Shown here one piece after another: positions 18,730 through 28,558 of a DNA stretch of 64,000 nucleotides. A program made the translations under genes and the position numbers. Under the pieces are notes generated by a model. It did no database searches. It saw only the letters and a list, made by a program, of their open reading frames with translations, and was not told the origin of the DNA. Each line of letters begins with the position of its first letter. Positions within the stretch are counted from its first letter, which is position 1. This stretch comes from Pleodorina starrii (Eukaryota; Chlorophyta; Chlorophyceae; Chlamydomonadales; Volvocaceae), in the NCBI GenBank assembly GCA_030267565.1, contig BRXU01000011.1:248001-312000 (forward strand), in the 5' to 3' direction.

Positions 18730-21700
18730 GTGGCGTCCCATAACATGGGAGGCTTGCGTGTGTGGGAGGCGCGCGCCGCAGCGCGCTTCGAAGCGGCGAT
18801 GCAGCTTTGGGCCCAGCTCCAGCTCGACGTGGTGTGTCTGCAGGAGACTCACCACACCGGGGACCCAGACCGGAGCGCACTGGAGGCGGCCCTAACGGCC
18901 GCCGCCGACCGGCTCCACCAGCCGGGCTGGACCATAGCAGCGCACTCGTACTCAAACAGCCAACACACCGCGGGCGTGGCGATCCTCGTCCGTGCAAACC
19001 TCCTTCCCCCCCGCGCCATCGAGGCCCTCCCCGCGCCCGCCGGCGTACCCGCGGGGTGGCTCACGGAGTGCAGATTCCAGTGGGGCGGACATCATGTGCG
19101 GGTCTGCAGCGTTTACTTCCCACAGGCCGGGAGGGATGGCGCCGCGGGCCTGCGGCAACAGCTGTGTCAGGCAGGCCTGGCCCCCGCCGCCGCAGATGCG
19201 GCGGCAGATGGCTCGGTACTGCTGTGGTGCGGCGATTTCAACTTTGTGGAGAACCCGGCCCTGGACTGCCCCAGCCCGGACCTGCGCGCAGCAGACGCGG
19301 CCCCATCCATGCAGCTGCAGGAGGCGGCGGCGGCCGCAGGGATGGTGGACAGCTTTCGCACGCTGCACCCCCAGCGCCGTGAGTTCACGTACCTATACCG
19401 GGGACCGCGGCCTGGGGGCTCCCGCCTGGACCGCATCTACCTGCCTGAGGCGGCCTGCCCATACCTCGCGAAAGCGTACATCAACGTCACCTCGCCGTCT
19501 GACCATCGGCTCGCCATCGCCCACATCGCAGCCCGCCAACCGCCCCCCAACACCAATCTCCCGCGCCGCCTCCGCCTCCACTGCCTAGCGCATGCGGACC
19601 TGAAACGCAGCCTGGGCGACTGGCTAGACGAGGAAGTGGGAGCGGCCCCCACCGGCGGTGAGCACCCGCAGCAGGCCGTGCTGGACTGGTGGCCGGCGTT
19701 CAAACGCCGGCTCACAGCCCAGGTGGCCCGGCTCAACCGAGAAGCACAAACGCGCCGCGTCCGGCCAGCCGCCAGCGTGCAACAGCTAGCGGCGGCAGCA
19801 CAGGAAGCCGCCAGCGCCCTGGACGCCGACCCCTCCAACGAGGAACGGCTGGCGGCGGCAGTGGAGGCGCAGGTGGCAGTGCAGAAGGGCATGCGGGCCG
19901 CGGCCAACGAGGCGGCCCGGGACGCCCGGCGGAACCGGATCAGTGAAGGCGAGCGCCCCTCCCGGGCCCTCACCGCCCTCATCCGGGAACAGAGCGATGG
20001 CGGCAACGGGGGCGGCCCCGGCCCCTCCATGCTGCGCGACCCCCGCACGGGCCAGCTGGTCAGCGACGCCAGGCGACTGCCGCAGATCATCGCCAACTTC
20101 TGGCAGGACGTCAGCGCCCTGCCATCGGAGGCCGAGCTGCCGGCATCGGTGAAGCAGCAGGCGCAGGCCCAGGTCCTGGAGGCCCTCCGAGACCACCCGC
20201 TGCGACTGCCGGCAGACCCGGAAGACCCAGTCGGCCGGGCCCAAGTGGGCAGCACCGAGGTGGCCGCGGCTCTCAAGGCCACGCCGCGCGGAAAAGCGCC
20301 GGGGTGGGATGGCCTGCCCGCGGAGCTCTACCGGGCCTTCCAGCGACAGTTCGCCCCCCTCCTGGCAGACCTATACACCGCCATCGGCACCACAGGCAAC
20401 ATGCCCGCGCGGTTCACCGAGGGCATCATCAAGGTGCTCTATAAAAAGGGCGACCCCACACAGCCAGGCAACTACCGCCCCATCACCCTGCTCAACACGG
20501 ACTACCGCATCCTCGCCAAAGTCATGGCAAATAGGCTTGGCCCCGCCCTGAATGCCGCGATCTCTGCGGAGCAAACGGCCTTCCTCCCGGGGCGACACAT
20601 TGGCGCCAGCATCTTCACCCTCCGCTACCTTCCCCACCTCCTCCGACGCCAGGGACGCAACGCGCTGGTCGCCTTCCTCGACTTTGCCAAAGCCTACGAT
20701 ACGGTCCACCGGGACTTTCTAGTGGCAGCGATGGCGGAGCTGGGCGCGTCCGAACAGCTCCGAAAGTGGGTACAGACGCTGCTGGCGGACACGCAGGCCC
20801 GGGCGCTGGTGGGGGGGAGGCAGTCAGAGCCGGTCAGCATGGCGGCGGGCGTCCGACAAGGCTGCCCGCTCGCCCCGCTGCTCTACCTCTTCGTCGCGCA
20901 AGCGCTGCTGTCATGGCTACAACGCAAGGGACTGGGCATTCGCCTGGACCCAGCAGATGCCGAGCTAACCACGGCGGTGCAGTTTGCGGACCACGGAGAG
21001 GTGTTCCTGGAGGGCGACCACACCGTCCAAGCCTTCCTCGACGCCACGGAGACGTTTGCGCAGGCCACCGGACAGCGGCTAAACCGTGACAAAGTGGAGC
21101 TCCTGAGAGTTGGCCACCTGCCGGCACAGCCGCAGCAGCCACCCCAGCAGCCCCCACCTCAGCAGCCGCCAGGCCCGCCGGAAGCCGGCGCCCAGCTCCC
21201 ACCGCCCGCGCCGCCGCCACCAGCACCAGGCCCGCCGCAAGCGCCAGCACCAGCCCATGCGCCCGCAGTGCCAAACATCCAGGGCCTGCGCCTGGTGCCT
21301 GCCGCGACCGCGCTCGGAGCTGGCTTCTCAAATAACCCAACAGGCCAGCAATCCAACTGGCACCGCGCCGGGGAGGAGATCCGCAAGCGGATGCACCGCG
21401 TCACCAGACTTCGGCTGTCGGTGTTCGGCAGATGCAACCTCATATCGGCATACGCCTTACAGATCAGGACGTACCACTGGGAGCACGGCGGCCGAGGAGG
21501 GGGGGAAGAGGCCCGCCAGGTGGAGAGATGGGCAGCACAGGCAGGCGACCGCAGGGTCAGCCCCATGCAGCCATGTCAGCGCCTCACCGGCCTCCCAGGG
21601 CAGCTCATGTGGGGCGCGGCGCGAGACGGCGGATGCGGGCTGCTGCCGCTCACCCTGCACACCCGCGCACGGGAGGCGGTGAAGGCGGCCAAGCTCGCCC

Positions 21701-23253
21701 GGACCGCCAGCCAGCCAGCAGACAACGCCCACTCGTCGGTACGAACGTTCGCCCAGCTGCTCCGTGGCTACCACCCGCTGCTGAGCCCCGGATCCGTGCT
21801 CACCACGGGTGTGGCGCAGGGAGGGATGCCCCACCCAGGAACAGACCCCCTGCCCGCAGACGTCACGACACTCCTCGTCGCCCTCAGCTACCTCCCCCCC
21901 GTGCAAGATGTTGACACGACGCCGCTGCCGGCCGCCGGGGACTGGTGCCTTAATATCCCGCTTTGGGGCAACCCCCTTTTGCCGAACGGTGCGCAACCGA
22001 CCAGCGGGGCAGCGGAAGCGGGGGATGCAGCGGACGCGCAGGCGGCAGATCCAGACTTCGCGCCTGAGGAGGAGGACAGGGACATGGCTCCCAACCCGCT
22101 TCCTAGGCCAGGACTAGAGAGCCGCCACAGGCGTCTGGCGGCATGCAGGGCGTTGCGCACGGTGGGTGACCTAATGAGGGTGACGCAGGCCGCCGCATCC
22201 GCCCCGCGAGCAGCTGGCGAGTGGGAGGCCTGGGTAACAGCCAACCTTGACCCCAGCGACCTGACAGGCTTCAGGCGGACGACGACCATCGACGCCATCA
22301 ACCGCCTCACGGCGGATATTAGCCCGGAATGGCGTGCAGCAGCAGCGACGGTGCTGGCGCACCCGGAACGCGCGACAGGGCTGGATACGGAGGAGACGAT
22401 ACGAGCTCGGTTCGTGAGGCGGGTGGGCTGGCGGTTTGGGGGGTCACTCAGCATCAAGCTGCGCGACCTCTCCGTCCGCCAAGCCACTCAACTGCAGATG
22501 CAGCCAGTAACGGAGCGCCGAGCCCGCCTGCACGCAGCCTACGAGCGGGAAGCCCGGGAGCAACCCGCAGCGGCAGCAGCAACAGCAGGAGCCCACCCGC
22601 CGGGACATCAGCCAGCCGCCGCCGAAGTGACGCCAGCAGCAGGCGTACTGGCAATGCTCCGGCGAATGTGGCCCATCAAATGGGAGCGCGAACACTTTGA
22701 GACGCTCTGGCGGTTGGCACAGGACGGCGTGCCGCTCCCCGGCAACAGCCACATCAGGGGAGCGGCACCAGAACAATGCAAGTGCGGCGCGTACGGGGGA
22801 GCCGGCCCACACGCATGCTCGCCGCGTGCACACCACTTCTGGGAGTGCCCGGTGGCGCAAGCGGTGGTGCAGCAGATCGCCGCCCACGTGCCCGGGCCCA
22901 TCACCCGGGCAAACGTGTGGCTGGCGGAGCCACCGCCAGGCGTGCAGCAGTGCGTGTGGGACGTGATCTGCCTGGCGGCACTCACGGCCATGGAACGGGC
23001 GCGCGTGGGGCTGTGGGCAGTCAGGAACTCGCCTACCGCCCCGGATGCCCCAGACCCAGTCGAGGTGGCCAAGGCGCGCGCAGCGCTAGATTTTTGGCAG
23101 CGTGTGCGGGGGTTTGCGGAGCTAGACGTGCCAAGGCGGGGATGGGAGGGGGTAGGGCCTGACCATCCCATCCTGGCGGTGGTCAACGGCCACTTTCAGT
23201 GTGTGCAGCACGCAGGGATGGGTATGGAGGGAGGGGGAGGGGAAGTGGAGTGA
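18730..23253 (+). CDS. LINE ORF2 polyprotein, copy D, FADD changed to FADH
   Basis: This is a full-length ORF2 with the usual domains. A single base change at 20992 turns the second Asp of the FADD box (about residue 755) into His. In reverse transcriptases both Asp residues bind the catalytic metal ions, so this copy should be unable to polymerise DNA. Other changes are Ala to Thr and Gly to Arg around 22374-22418, and a different C-terminal tail (GGGGEVE in place of GEGGVVE). The endonuclease looks intact. Confidence 0.92.
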   Translation: MASHNMGGLRVWEARAAARFEAAMQLWAQLQLDVVCLQETHHTGDPDRSALEAALTAAADRLHQPGWTIAAHSYSNSQHTAGVAILVRANLLPPRAIEALPAPAGVPAGWLTECRFQWGGHHVRVCSVYFPQAGRDGAAGLRQQLCQAGLAPAAADAAADGSVLLWCGDFNFVENPALDCPSPDLRAADAAPSMQLQEAAAAAGMVDSFRTLHPQRREFTYLYRGPRPGGSRLDRIYLPEAACPYLAKAYINVTSPSDHRLAIAHIAARQPPPNTNLPRRLRLHCLAHADLKRSLGDWLDEEVGAAPTGGEHPQQAVLDWWPAFKRRLTAQVARLNREAQTRRVRPAASVQQLAAAAQEAASALDADPSNEERLAAAVEAQVAVQKGMRAAANEAARDARRNRISEGERPSRALTALIREQSDGGNGGGPGPSMLRDPRTGQLVSDARRLPQIIANFWQDVSALPSEAELPASVKQQAQAQVLEALRDHPLRLPADPEDPVGRAQVGSTEVAAALKATPRGKAPGWDGLPAELYRAFQRQFAPLLADLYTAIGTTGNMPARFTEGIIKVLYKKGDPTQPGNYRPITLLNTDYRILAKVMANRLGPALNAAISAEQTAFLPGRHIGASIFTLRYLPHLLRRQGRNALVAFLDFAKAYDTVHRDFLVAAMAELGASEQLRKWVQTLLADTQARALVGGRQSEPVSMAAGVRQGCPLAPLLYLFVAQALLSWLQRKGLGIRLDPADAELTTAVQFADHGEVFLEGDHTVQAFLDATETFAQATGQRLNRDKVELLRVGHLPAQPQQPPQQPPPQQPPGPPEAGAQLPPPAPPPPAPGPPQAPAPAHAPAVPNIQGLRLVPAATALGAGFSNNPTGQQSNWHRAGEEIRKRMHRVTRLRLSVFGRCNLISAYALQIRTYHWEHGGRGGGEEARQVERWAAQAGDRRVSPMQPCQRLTGLPGQLMWGAARDGGCGLLPLTLHTRAREAVKAAKLARTASQPADNAHSSVRTFAQLLRGYHPLLSPGSVLTTGVAQGGMPHPGTDPLPADVTTLLVALSYLPPVQDVDTTPLPAAGDWCLNIPLWGNPLLPNGAQPTSGAAEAGDAADAQAADPDFAPEEEDRDMAPNPLPRPGLESRHRRLAACRALRTVGDLMRVTQAAASAPRAAGEWEAWVTANLDPSDLTGFRRTTTIDAINRLTADISPEWRAAAATVLAHPERATGLDTEETIRARFVRRVGWRFGGSLSIKLRDLSVRQATQLQMQPVTERRARLHAAYEREAREQPAAAAATAGAHPPGHQPAAAEVTPAAGVLAMLRRMWPIKWEREHFETLWRLAQDGVPLPGNSHIRGAAPEQCKCGAYGGAGPHACSPRAHHFWECPVAQAVVQQIAAHVPGPITRANVWLAEPPPGVQQCVWDVICLAALTAMERARVGLWAVRNSPTAPDAPDPVEVAKARAALDFWQRVRGFAELDVPRRGWEGVGPDHPILAVVNGHFQCVQHAGMGMEGGGGEVE

Positions 23254-24060
23254 GGGGATGAAGGGGCTTTAGGGGTGAGGGAGGGAACTTAGGGCGTCGA
23301 GGCAGGGAGGCGTGAGAGGAGGGGAGGAGGAGGGGGGGGTCCTTCGGGTCCGAGAGGACTTAGGGTGCAGAGACCGCCGCGGGCTGCCTTTTGTAGGCGA
23401 GGGAGGCTTTAGGGAGCGGGTTTAGCGAGAGTGAGGCGAGTTGGCGAGGTGCCGCCTAGTGCGAACTATAGCTCCGTCACCTAGCCCGCTGCCGCAAGGC
23501 CCGCTCCCGACCTCCTGCCGCGTCGAGGCCAAGCGGCGCTCTGGAGCTCGGCCTCTAGGGGCCACCCCCCGGCCTCTCCGGGGCCGTCGTAGTAGGAGTA
23601 GTAGCAGGGGTAGGGCGCGCGCTGTCTTGGGTTCTCCTTTGGTGCTGACCGCCCACGAGCCGGACCAAGCTCGGGGCAGGTTCTCAGCGCTTTGTTTTCG
23701 CGCCTAGAGGAGCACCGCCAGCCGGTAGCAGGCCGGCCGGGCGCCCCGGCGCTGCAAGGACTTCAGGGCGGGCAGGACAGCGCGGGCGCCGCGTAGTGCG
23801 CCGGCGCGACTGCTGTTTGTGCGGACGAAGGGCCCAGCTGCCGTATAAGGCAGGCTGTGAGCTCAAGCTTTTGGGGAGCCGCTGCGCCGTACACCCGTAT
23901 ATGGGGTATACGACGCAGCCAGCTCTGCGTCGAGCAGGAGGGGGTAGCGGCCCCTCACGCCCTTCTCCCACCGCAAGGGGGAGAGTGCTTAGGCGGTCTT
24001 TCCGTCGGGGCTGGGTTAGCAGCCCCTGGCCAGCGTCAGGGCCCGGTCAGATACTGTAAC

Positions 24061-24099
<39 letters not shown>

Positions 24100-24101
<2 letters not shown>

Positions 24102-27100
24102 CAGCGCACAGCAGCGCAGCCTGGCGACGGAAAACGGGTCGCCATTACGAAGGTACTAACGTACCGGAGAAGAATGGACCCAGTCGACGCGGGCCCGGTC
24201 GCTGTGAAGGTTAAGGTGGCTGCCCCGACCGGCTCCCTGGCCTGCCTCGCGGCCTCATTGGCGCCCGACGGCACCCTGGACCTGGGCCAAATCCCGTTGG
24301 AGCCCGGCAGCCTCGAATCGGTCCCCATCAAAGTGCGCGCTCTGGAAGCCAATAAAGTGGCCTTCCAGCAATATTGGATCCACGGAATCCCGGACAGCAT
24401 CCAGGACCCCGAGGGATGCAAAAAGGTGCTCATGGCCGCATACGGCCGGTCGGTGGACACGATCGTGTGGGCCCGACGCTGTGACCACACACATCGCGTG
24501 CTGGCTACCCTGAAAGCGTCTGCAGCACCCCTGCCGGACTCGCTGGACGTCCCCGCCCAGCCCGCACCCAGCCAGCAAGGGGCATACACCCTCAAGGCGG
24601 AGCAGCAGTGGTGGCAACGCTTGGACATCACAATTCCGCGCGCGCCACCGCCCAGCACACGCGTATTGGCTGCCGACAGACAGGCGCGCCAGTGGCACGC
24701 TGCCCAGGACCTGCACTGGGCGCATCACCTGGTCCGCTTGGAGGCCGAGGCGCGGGCACGTGCCCAACCCACCGGTCGGGCCACAGCACCGCAGGCGGAA
24801 CACCCCGTGGACCCCCGGCCAGCGGCGGCAGCCCGAGCGGCAGATACGACCGCGCCACAAAGGACGACCCCCGCAGCACCGGCAACCACACAGGTAGCCG
24901 GGACCGCCCAACAACTGGGCGCGGATGACGCGGCGACCGCCCTGGCCCGGCGGACCGAGGAGATCCGGGAACAAAACGACCGGGAAACCCGGGCCCAGCA
25001 GGCAGCGCTGAAGGAGCAGCTGGGGCTCGAACGGCGGACAGCAGCCGCCGCGGAGCGCGCCGCCGCCGCGGAACGTGCCGCCGCCGCGGAACGTGCCGCC
25101 GCCGCGGAGCGCGCCGCCGCCGCGGAGCGTGCCGCCGCCGCGGAGCGTGCCGCCGCCGTGGAGCGTGCCGCCGCCGCGGAGCTTGCCGCCGCCGCGGAGC
25201 GTGCCGCCGCCGCGGAGCGTGCCGCCGCCGCGGAGCGCGCCGCCGCCGCGGAGCGCGCCGCCGCCGCGGAGCGCGCCGCCGCCGCGGACGCGACCGCTAC
25301 GGCCGGCACACCCGAAGGCCCTGCCAACACGGCGGCCCTAGCACACGAGGCCGCAGTCCAGGCAGCCACCACGGCAGGCCCAGCCGACGCGCGGCAACAC
25401 CAGCAGGAGGAGCAGGCTGCGGCGCCCGCCAATGCGGACTCGGCCGAGGAGCATGCTGCCATCGCAGCGGGACCAGCCGTCGGTCAGCCACAGCAGCCGC
25501 CTCAGCAGCGGCAGCCGCAGCAGCAGCAGTTGACGCCGGCGGCACCCCGGAAAACGCCACGGCAAACCCAGCGTACACCTGGGGCAGGAGGCAGCTGCCC
25601 TACGGGGCTCGCCGCCACTGAGACGCCGACGGCGATGACCCCTGCTGACCCCGGCGCCAGTGTGCAGAAAGAGCGGGGGCGGCAGCGCTCGCCGTGCGAG
25701 ACGAGCCCAGAGGAGGCCTCAGCCAGGAAACGACCCAGCCAGGGCCGCTGCATCGCGGACCTGACGGACGCGGAGATCCTGGCCAGAGCTGATGCCCGCC
25801 AGGCAAAAGGTGGCGGCGGATGGACGCGCAAAGCGGGCGAATCGGACGCAGCAGTCGTGCTCCGGCTGCGGGGTCGGAGTGCCAGGGTGAGAGGCACAGT
25901 CGGAGACGCCATGCGCGAAAAGTCCGCCAGCACGCGCCGGAAGCCGGCAGTGGACAGAACCCCCGCCTCGGCCGCCCCCCAGGCGCACACATGCAGCCCT
26001 AGCCCCTCCCAGCGCAGCAGTGCCAGCACCCCCGTGGCCAGCCTGCGTGCATTCAGCCTGGAGCTACGGCTATCCCAGGCCAGCCAAGACGGCGCCCAGA
26101 CTAACGCAGACCAACCCCCCCAGGCCCCGGCGGCGGCAACGCCGCTGGCTCCACAGCAAAGAGAGCAGCACGGGGTCAGGGAGGTCGGGCCCAAATAACC
26201 CGGCCACTGCGAGTGGCGTCCCATAACATGGGAGGCTTGCGTGTGTGGGAGGCGCGCGCCGCAGCGCGCTTCGAAGCGGCGATGCAGCTTTGGGCCCAGC
26301 TCCAGCTCGACGTGGTGTGTCTGCAGGAGACTCACCACACCGGGGACCCAGACCGGAGCGCACTGGAGGCGGCCCTAACGGCCGCCGCCGACCGGCTCCA
26401 CCAGCCGGGCTGGACCATAGCAGCGCACTCGTACTCAAACAGCCAACACACCGCGGGCGTGGCGATCCTCGTCCGTGCAAACCTCCTTCCCCCCCGCGCC
26501 ATCGAGGCCCTCCCCGCGCCCGCCGGCGTACCCGCGGGGTGGCTCACGGAGTGCAGATTCCAGTGGGGCGGACATCATGTGCGGGTCTGCAGCGTTTACT
26601 TCCCACAGGCCGGGAGGGATGGCGCCGCGGGCCTGCGGCAACAGCTGTGTCAGGCAGGCCTGGCCCCCGCCGCCGCAGATGCGGCGGCAGATGGCTCGGT
26701 ACTGCTGTGGTGCGGCGATTTCAACTTTGTGGAGAACCCGGCCCTGGACTGCCCCAGCCCGGACCTGCGCGCAGCAGACGCGGCCCCATCCATGCAGCTG
26801 CAGGAGGCGGCGGCGGCCGCAGGGATGGTGGACAGCTTTCGCACGCTGCACCCCCAGCGCCGTGAGTTCACGTACCTATACCGGGGACCGCGGCCTGGGG
26901 GCTCCCGCCTGGACCGCATCTACCTGCCTGAGGCGGCCTGCCCATACCTCGCGAAAGCGTACATCAACGTCACCTCGCCGTCTGACCATCGGCTCGCCAT
27001 CGCCCACATCGCAGCCCGCCAACCGCCCCCCAACACCAATCTCCCGCGCCGCCTCCGCCTCCACTGCCTAGCGCATGCGGACCTGAAACGCAGCCTGGGC

Positions 27101-28544
27101 GACTGGCTAGACGAGGAAGTGGGAGCGGCCCCCACCGGCGGTGAGCACCCGCAGCAGGCCGTGCTGGACTGGTGGCCGGCGTTCAAACGCCGGCTCACAG
27201 CCCAGGTGGCCCGGCTCAACCGAGAAGCACAAACGCGCCGCGTCCGGCCAGCCGCCAGCGTGCAACAGCTAGCGGCGGCAGCACAGGAAGCCGCCAGCGC
27301 CCTGGACGCCGACCCCTCCAACGAGGAACGGCTGGCGGCGGCAGTGGAGGCGCAGGTGGCAGTGCAGAAGGGCATGCGGGCCGCGGCCAACGAGGCGGCC
27401 CGGGACGCCCGGCGGAACCGGATCAGTGAAGGCGAGCGCCCCTCCCGGGCCCTCACCGCCCTCATCCGGGAACAGAGCGATGGCGGCAACGGGGGCGGCC
27501 CCGGCCCCTCCATGCTGCGCGACCCCCGCACGGGCCAGCTGGTCAGCGACGCCAGGCGACTGCCGCAGATCATCGCCAACTTCTGGCAGGACGTCAGCGC
27601 CCTGCCATCGGAGGCCGAGCTGCCGGCATCGGTGAAGCAGCAGGCGCAGGCCCAGGTCCTGGAGGCCCTCCGAGACCACCCGCTGCGACTGCCGGCAGAC
27701 CCGGAAGACCCAGTCGGCCGGGCCCAAGTGGGCAGCACCGAGGTGGCCGCGGCTCTCAAGGCCACGCCGCGCGGAAAAGCGCCGGGGTGGGATGGCCTGC
27801 CCGCGGAGCTCTACCGGGCCTTCCAGCGACAGTTCGCCCCCCTCCTGGCAGACCTATACACCGCCATCGGCACCACAGGCAACATGCCCGCGCGGTTCAC
27901 CGAGGGCATCATCAAGGTGCTCTATAAAAAGGGCGACCCCACACAGCCAGGCAACTACCGCCCCATCACCCTGCTCAACACGGACTACCGCATCCTCGCC
28001 AAAGTCATGGCAAATAGGCTTGGCCCCGCCCTGAATGCCGCGATCTCTGCGGAGCAAACGGCCTTCCTCCCGGGGCGACACATTGGCGCCAGCATCTTCA
28101 CCCTCCGCTACCTTCCCCACCTCCTCCGACGCCAGGGACGCAACGCGCTGGTCGCCTTCCTCGACTTTGCCAAAGCCTACGATACGGTCCACCGGGACTT
28201 TCTAGTGGCAGCGATGGCGGAGCTGGGCGCGTCCGAACAGCTCCGAAAGTGGGTACAGACGCTGCTGGCGGACACGCAGGCCCGGGCGCTGGTGGGGGGG
28301 AGGCAGTCAGAGCCGGTCAGCATGGCGGCGGGCGTCCGACAAGGCTGCCCGCTCGCCCCGCTGCTCTACCTCTTCGTCGCGCAAGCGCTGCTGTCATGGC
28401 TACAACGCAAGGGACTGGGCATTCGCCTGGACCCAGCAGATGCCGAGCTAACCACGGCGGTGCAGTTTGCGGACGACGGAGAGGTGTTCCTGGAGGGCGA
28501 CCACACCGTCCAAGCCTTCCTCGACGCCACGGAGACGTTTGCGC
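24100..28544 (+). mobile_element. LINE copy E, 3'-truncated at array edge
   Basis: This is the rightmost unit. Its leader and ORF1 (24174-26198) are complete, and ORF2 starts at 26213 but the match to other copies stops abruptly at about 28544, just after the FADD box. Unique, AT-richer DNA follows. Loss of the 3' end is the reverse of the usual 5' truncation of LINEs. The break must come from deletion, recombination or an assembly join, not from incomplete reverse transcription. Confidence 0.9.
24174..26198 (+). CDS. LINE ORF1 protein, copy E (674 aa, expanded repeat)
   Basis: Same protein as the other ORF1 copies but 24 residues longer, because the ERAAAA minisatellite has thirteen units, not nine. 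Two middle units carry changes (ERAAAV and ELAAAA). An Arg to Lys change lies near 25551. The rest is unchanged, and the frame is kept. Confidence 0.85.
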   Translation: MDPVDAGPVAVKVKVAAPTGSLACLAASLAPDGTLDLGQIPLEPGSLESVPIKVRALEANKVAFQQYWIHGIPDSIQDPEGCKKVLMAAYGRSVDTIVWARRCDHTHRVLATLKASAAPLPDSLDVPAQPAPSQQGAYTLKAEQQWWQRLDITIPRAPPPSTRVLAADRQARQWHAAQDLHWAHHLVRLEAEARARAQPTGRATAPQAEHPVDPRPAAAARAADTTAPQRTTPAAPATTQVAGTAQQLGADDAATALARRTEEIREQNDRETRAQQAALKEQLGLERRTAAAAERAAAAERAAAAERAAAAERAAAAERAAAAERAAAVERAAAAELAAAAERAAAAERAAAAERAAAAERAAAAERAAAADATATAGTPEGPANTAALAHEAAVQAATTAGPADARQHQQEEQAAAPANADSAEEHAAIAAGPAVGQPQQPPQQRQPQQQQLTPAAPRKTPRQTQRTPGAGGSCPTGLAATETPTAMTPADPGASVQKERGRQRSPCETSPEEASARKRPSQGRCIADLTDAEILARADARQAKGGGGWTRKAGESDAAVVLRLRGRSARVRGTVGDAMREKSASTRRKPAVDRTPASAAPQAHTCSPSPSQRSSASTPVASLRAFSLELRLSQASQDGAQTNADQPPQAPAAATPLAPQQREQHGVREVGPK

Positions 28545-28558
28545 AATTTTCTACGTAA
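26213..28558 (+). pseudogene. LINE ORF2 truncated after the FADD box, copy E
   Basis: The first 778 or so residues match the other ORF2 copies, covering the endonuclease and the reverse transcriptase through FADD. The coding frame then leaves the element at 28544, reads three flanking residues (Phe-Ser-Thr) and stops at 28558. The thumb, proline-rich insert and zinc-binding part are lost, so the product should be inactive as a reverse transcriptase. The endonuclease part alone is complete. Confidence 0.9.

Larger units (their letters stand above)
16689..24099 (+). mobile_element. LINE copy D, complete but with catalytic-site change
   Basis: This is a full-length unit: leader, ORF1 16763-18715, ORF2 18730-23253, a 3' UTR and an (AC)19 tail at 24062-24099. 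It differs from the other copies mostly in its last 1.7 kb, with coding changes near 22374 and 22417, a changed ORF2 C-terminus, and several substitutions and indels in the 3' UTR around 23320-23345 and at 23827. A substitution at 20992 alters the reverse-transcriptase active site. Confidence 0.9.
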
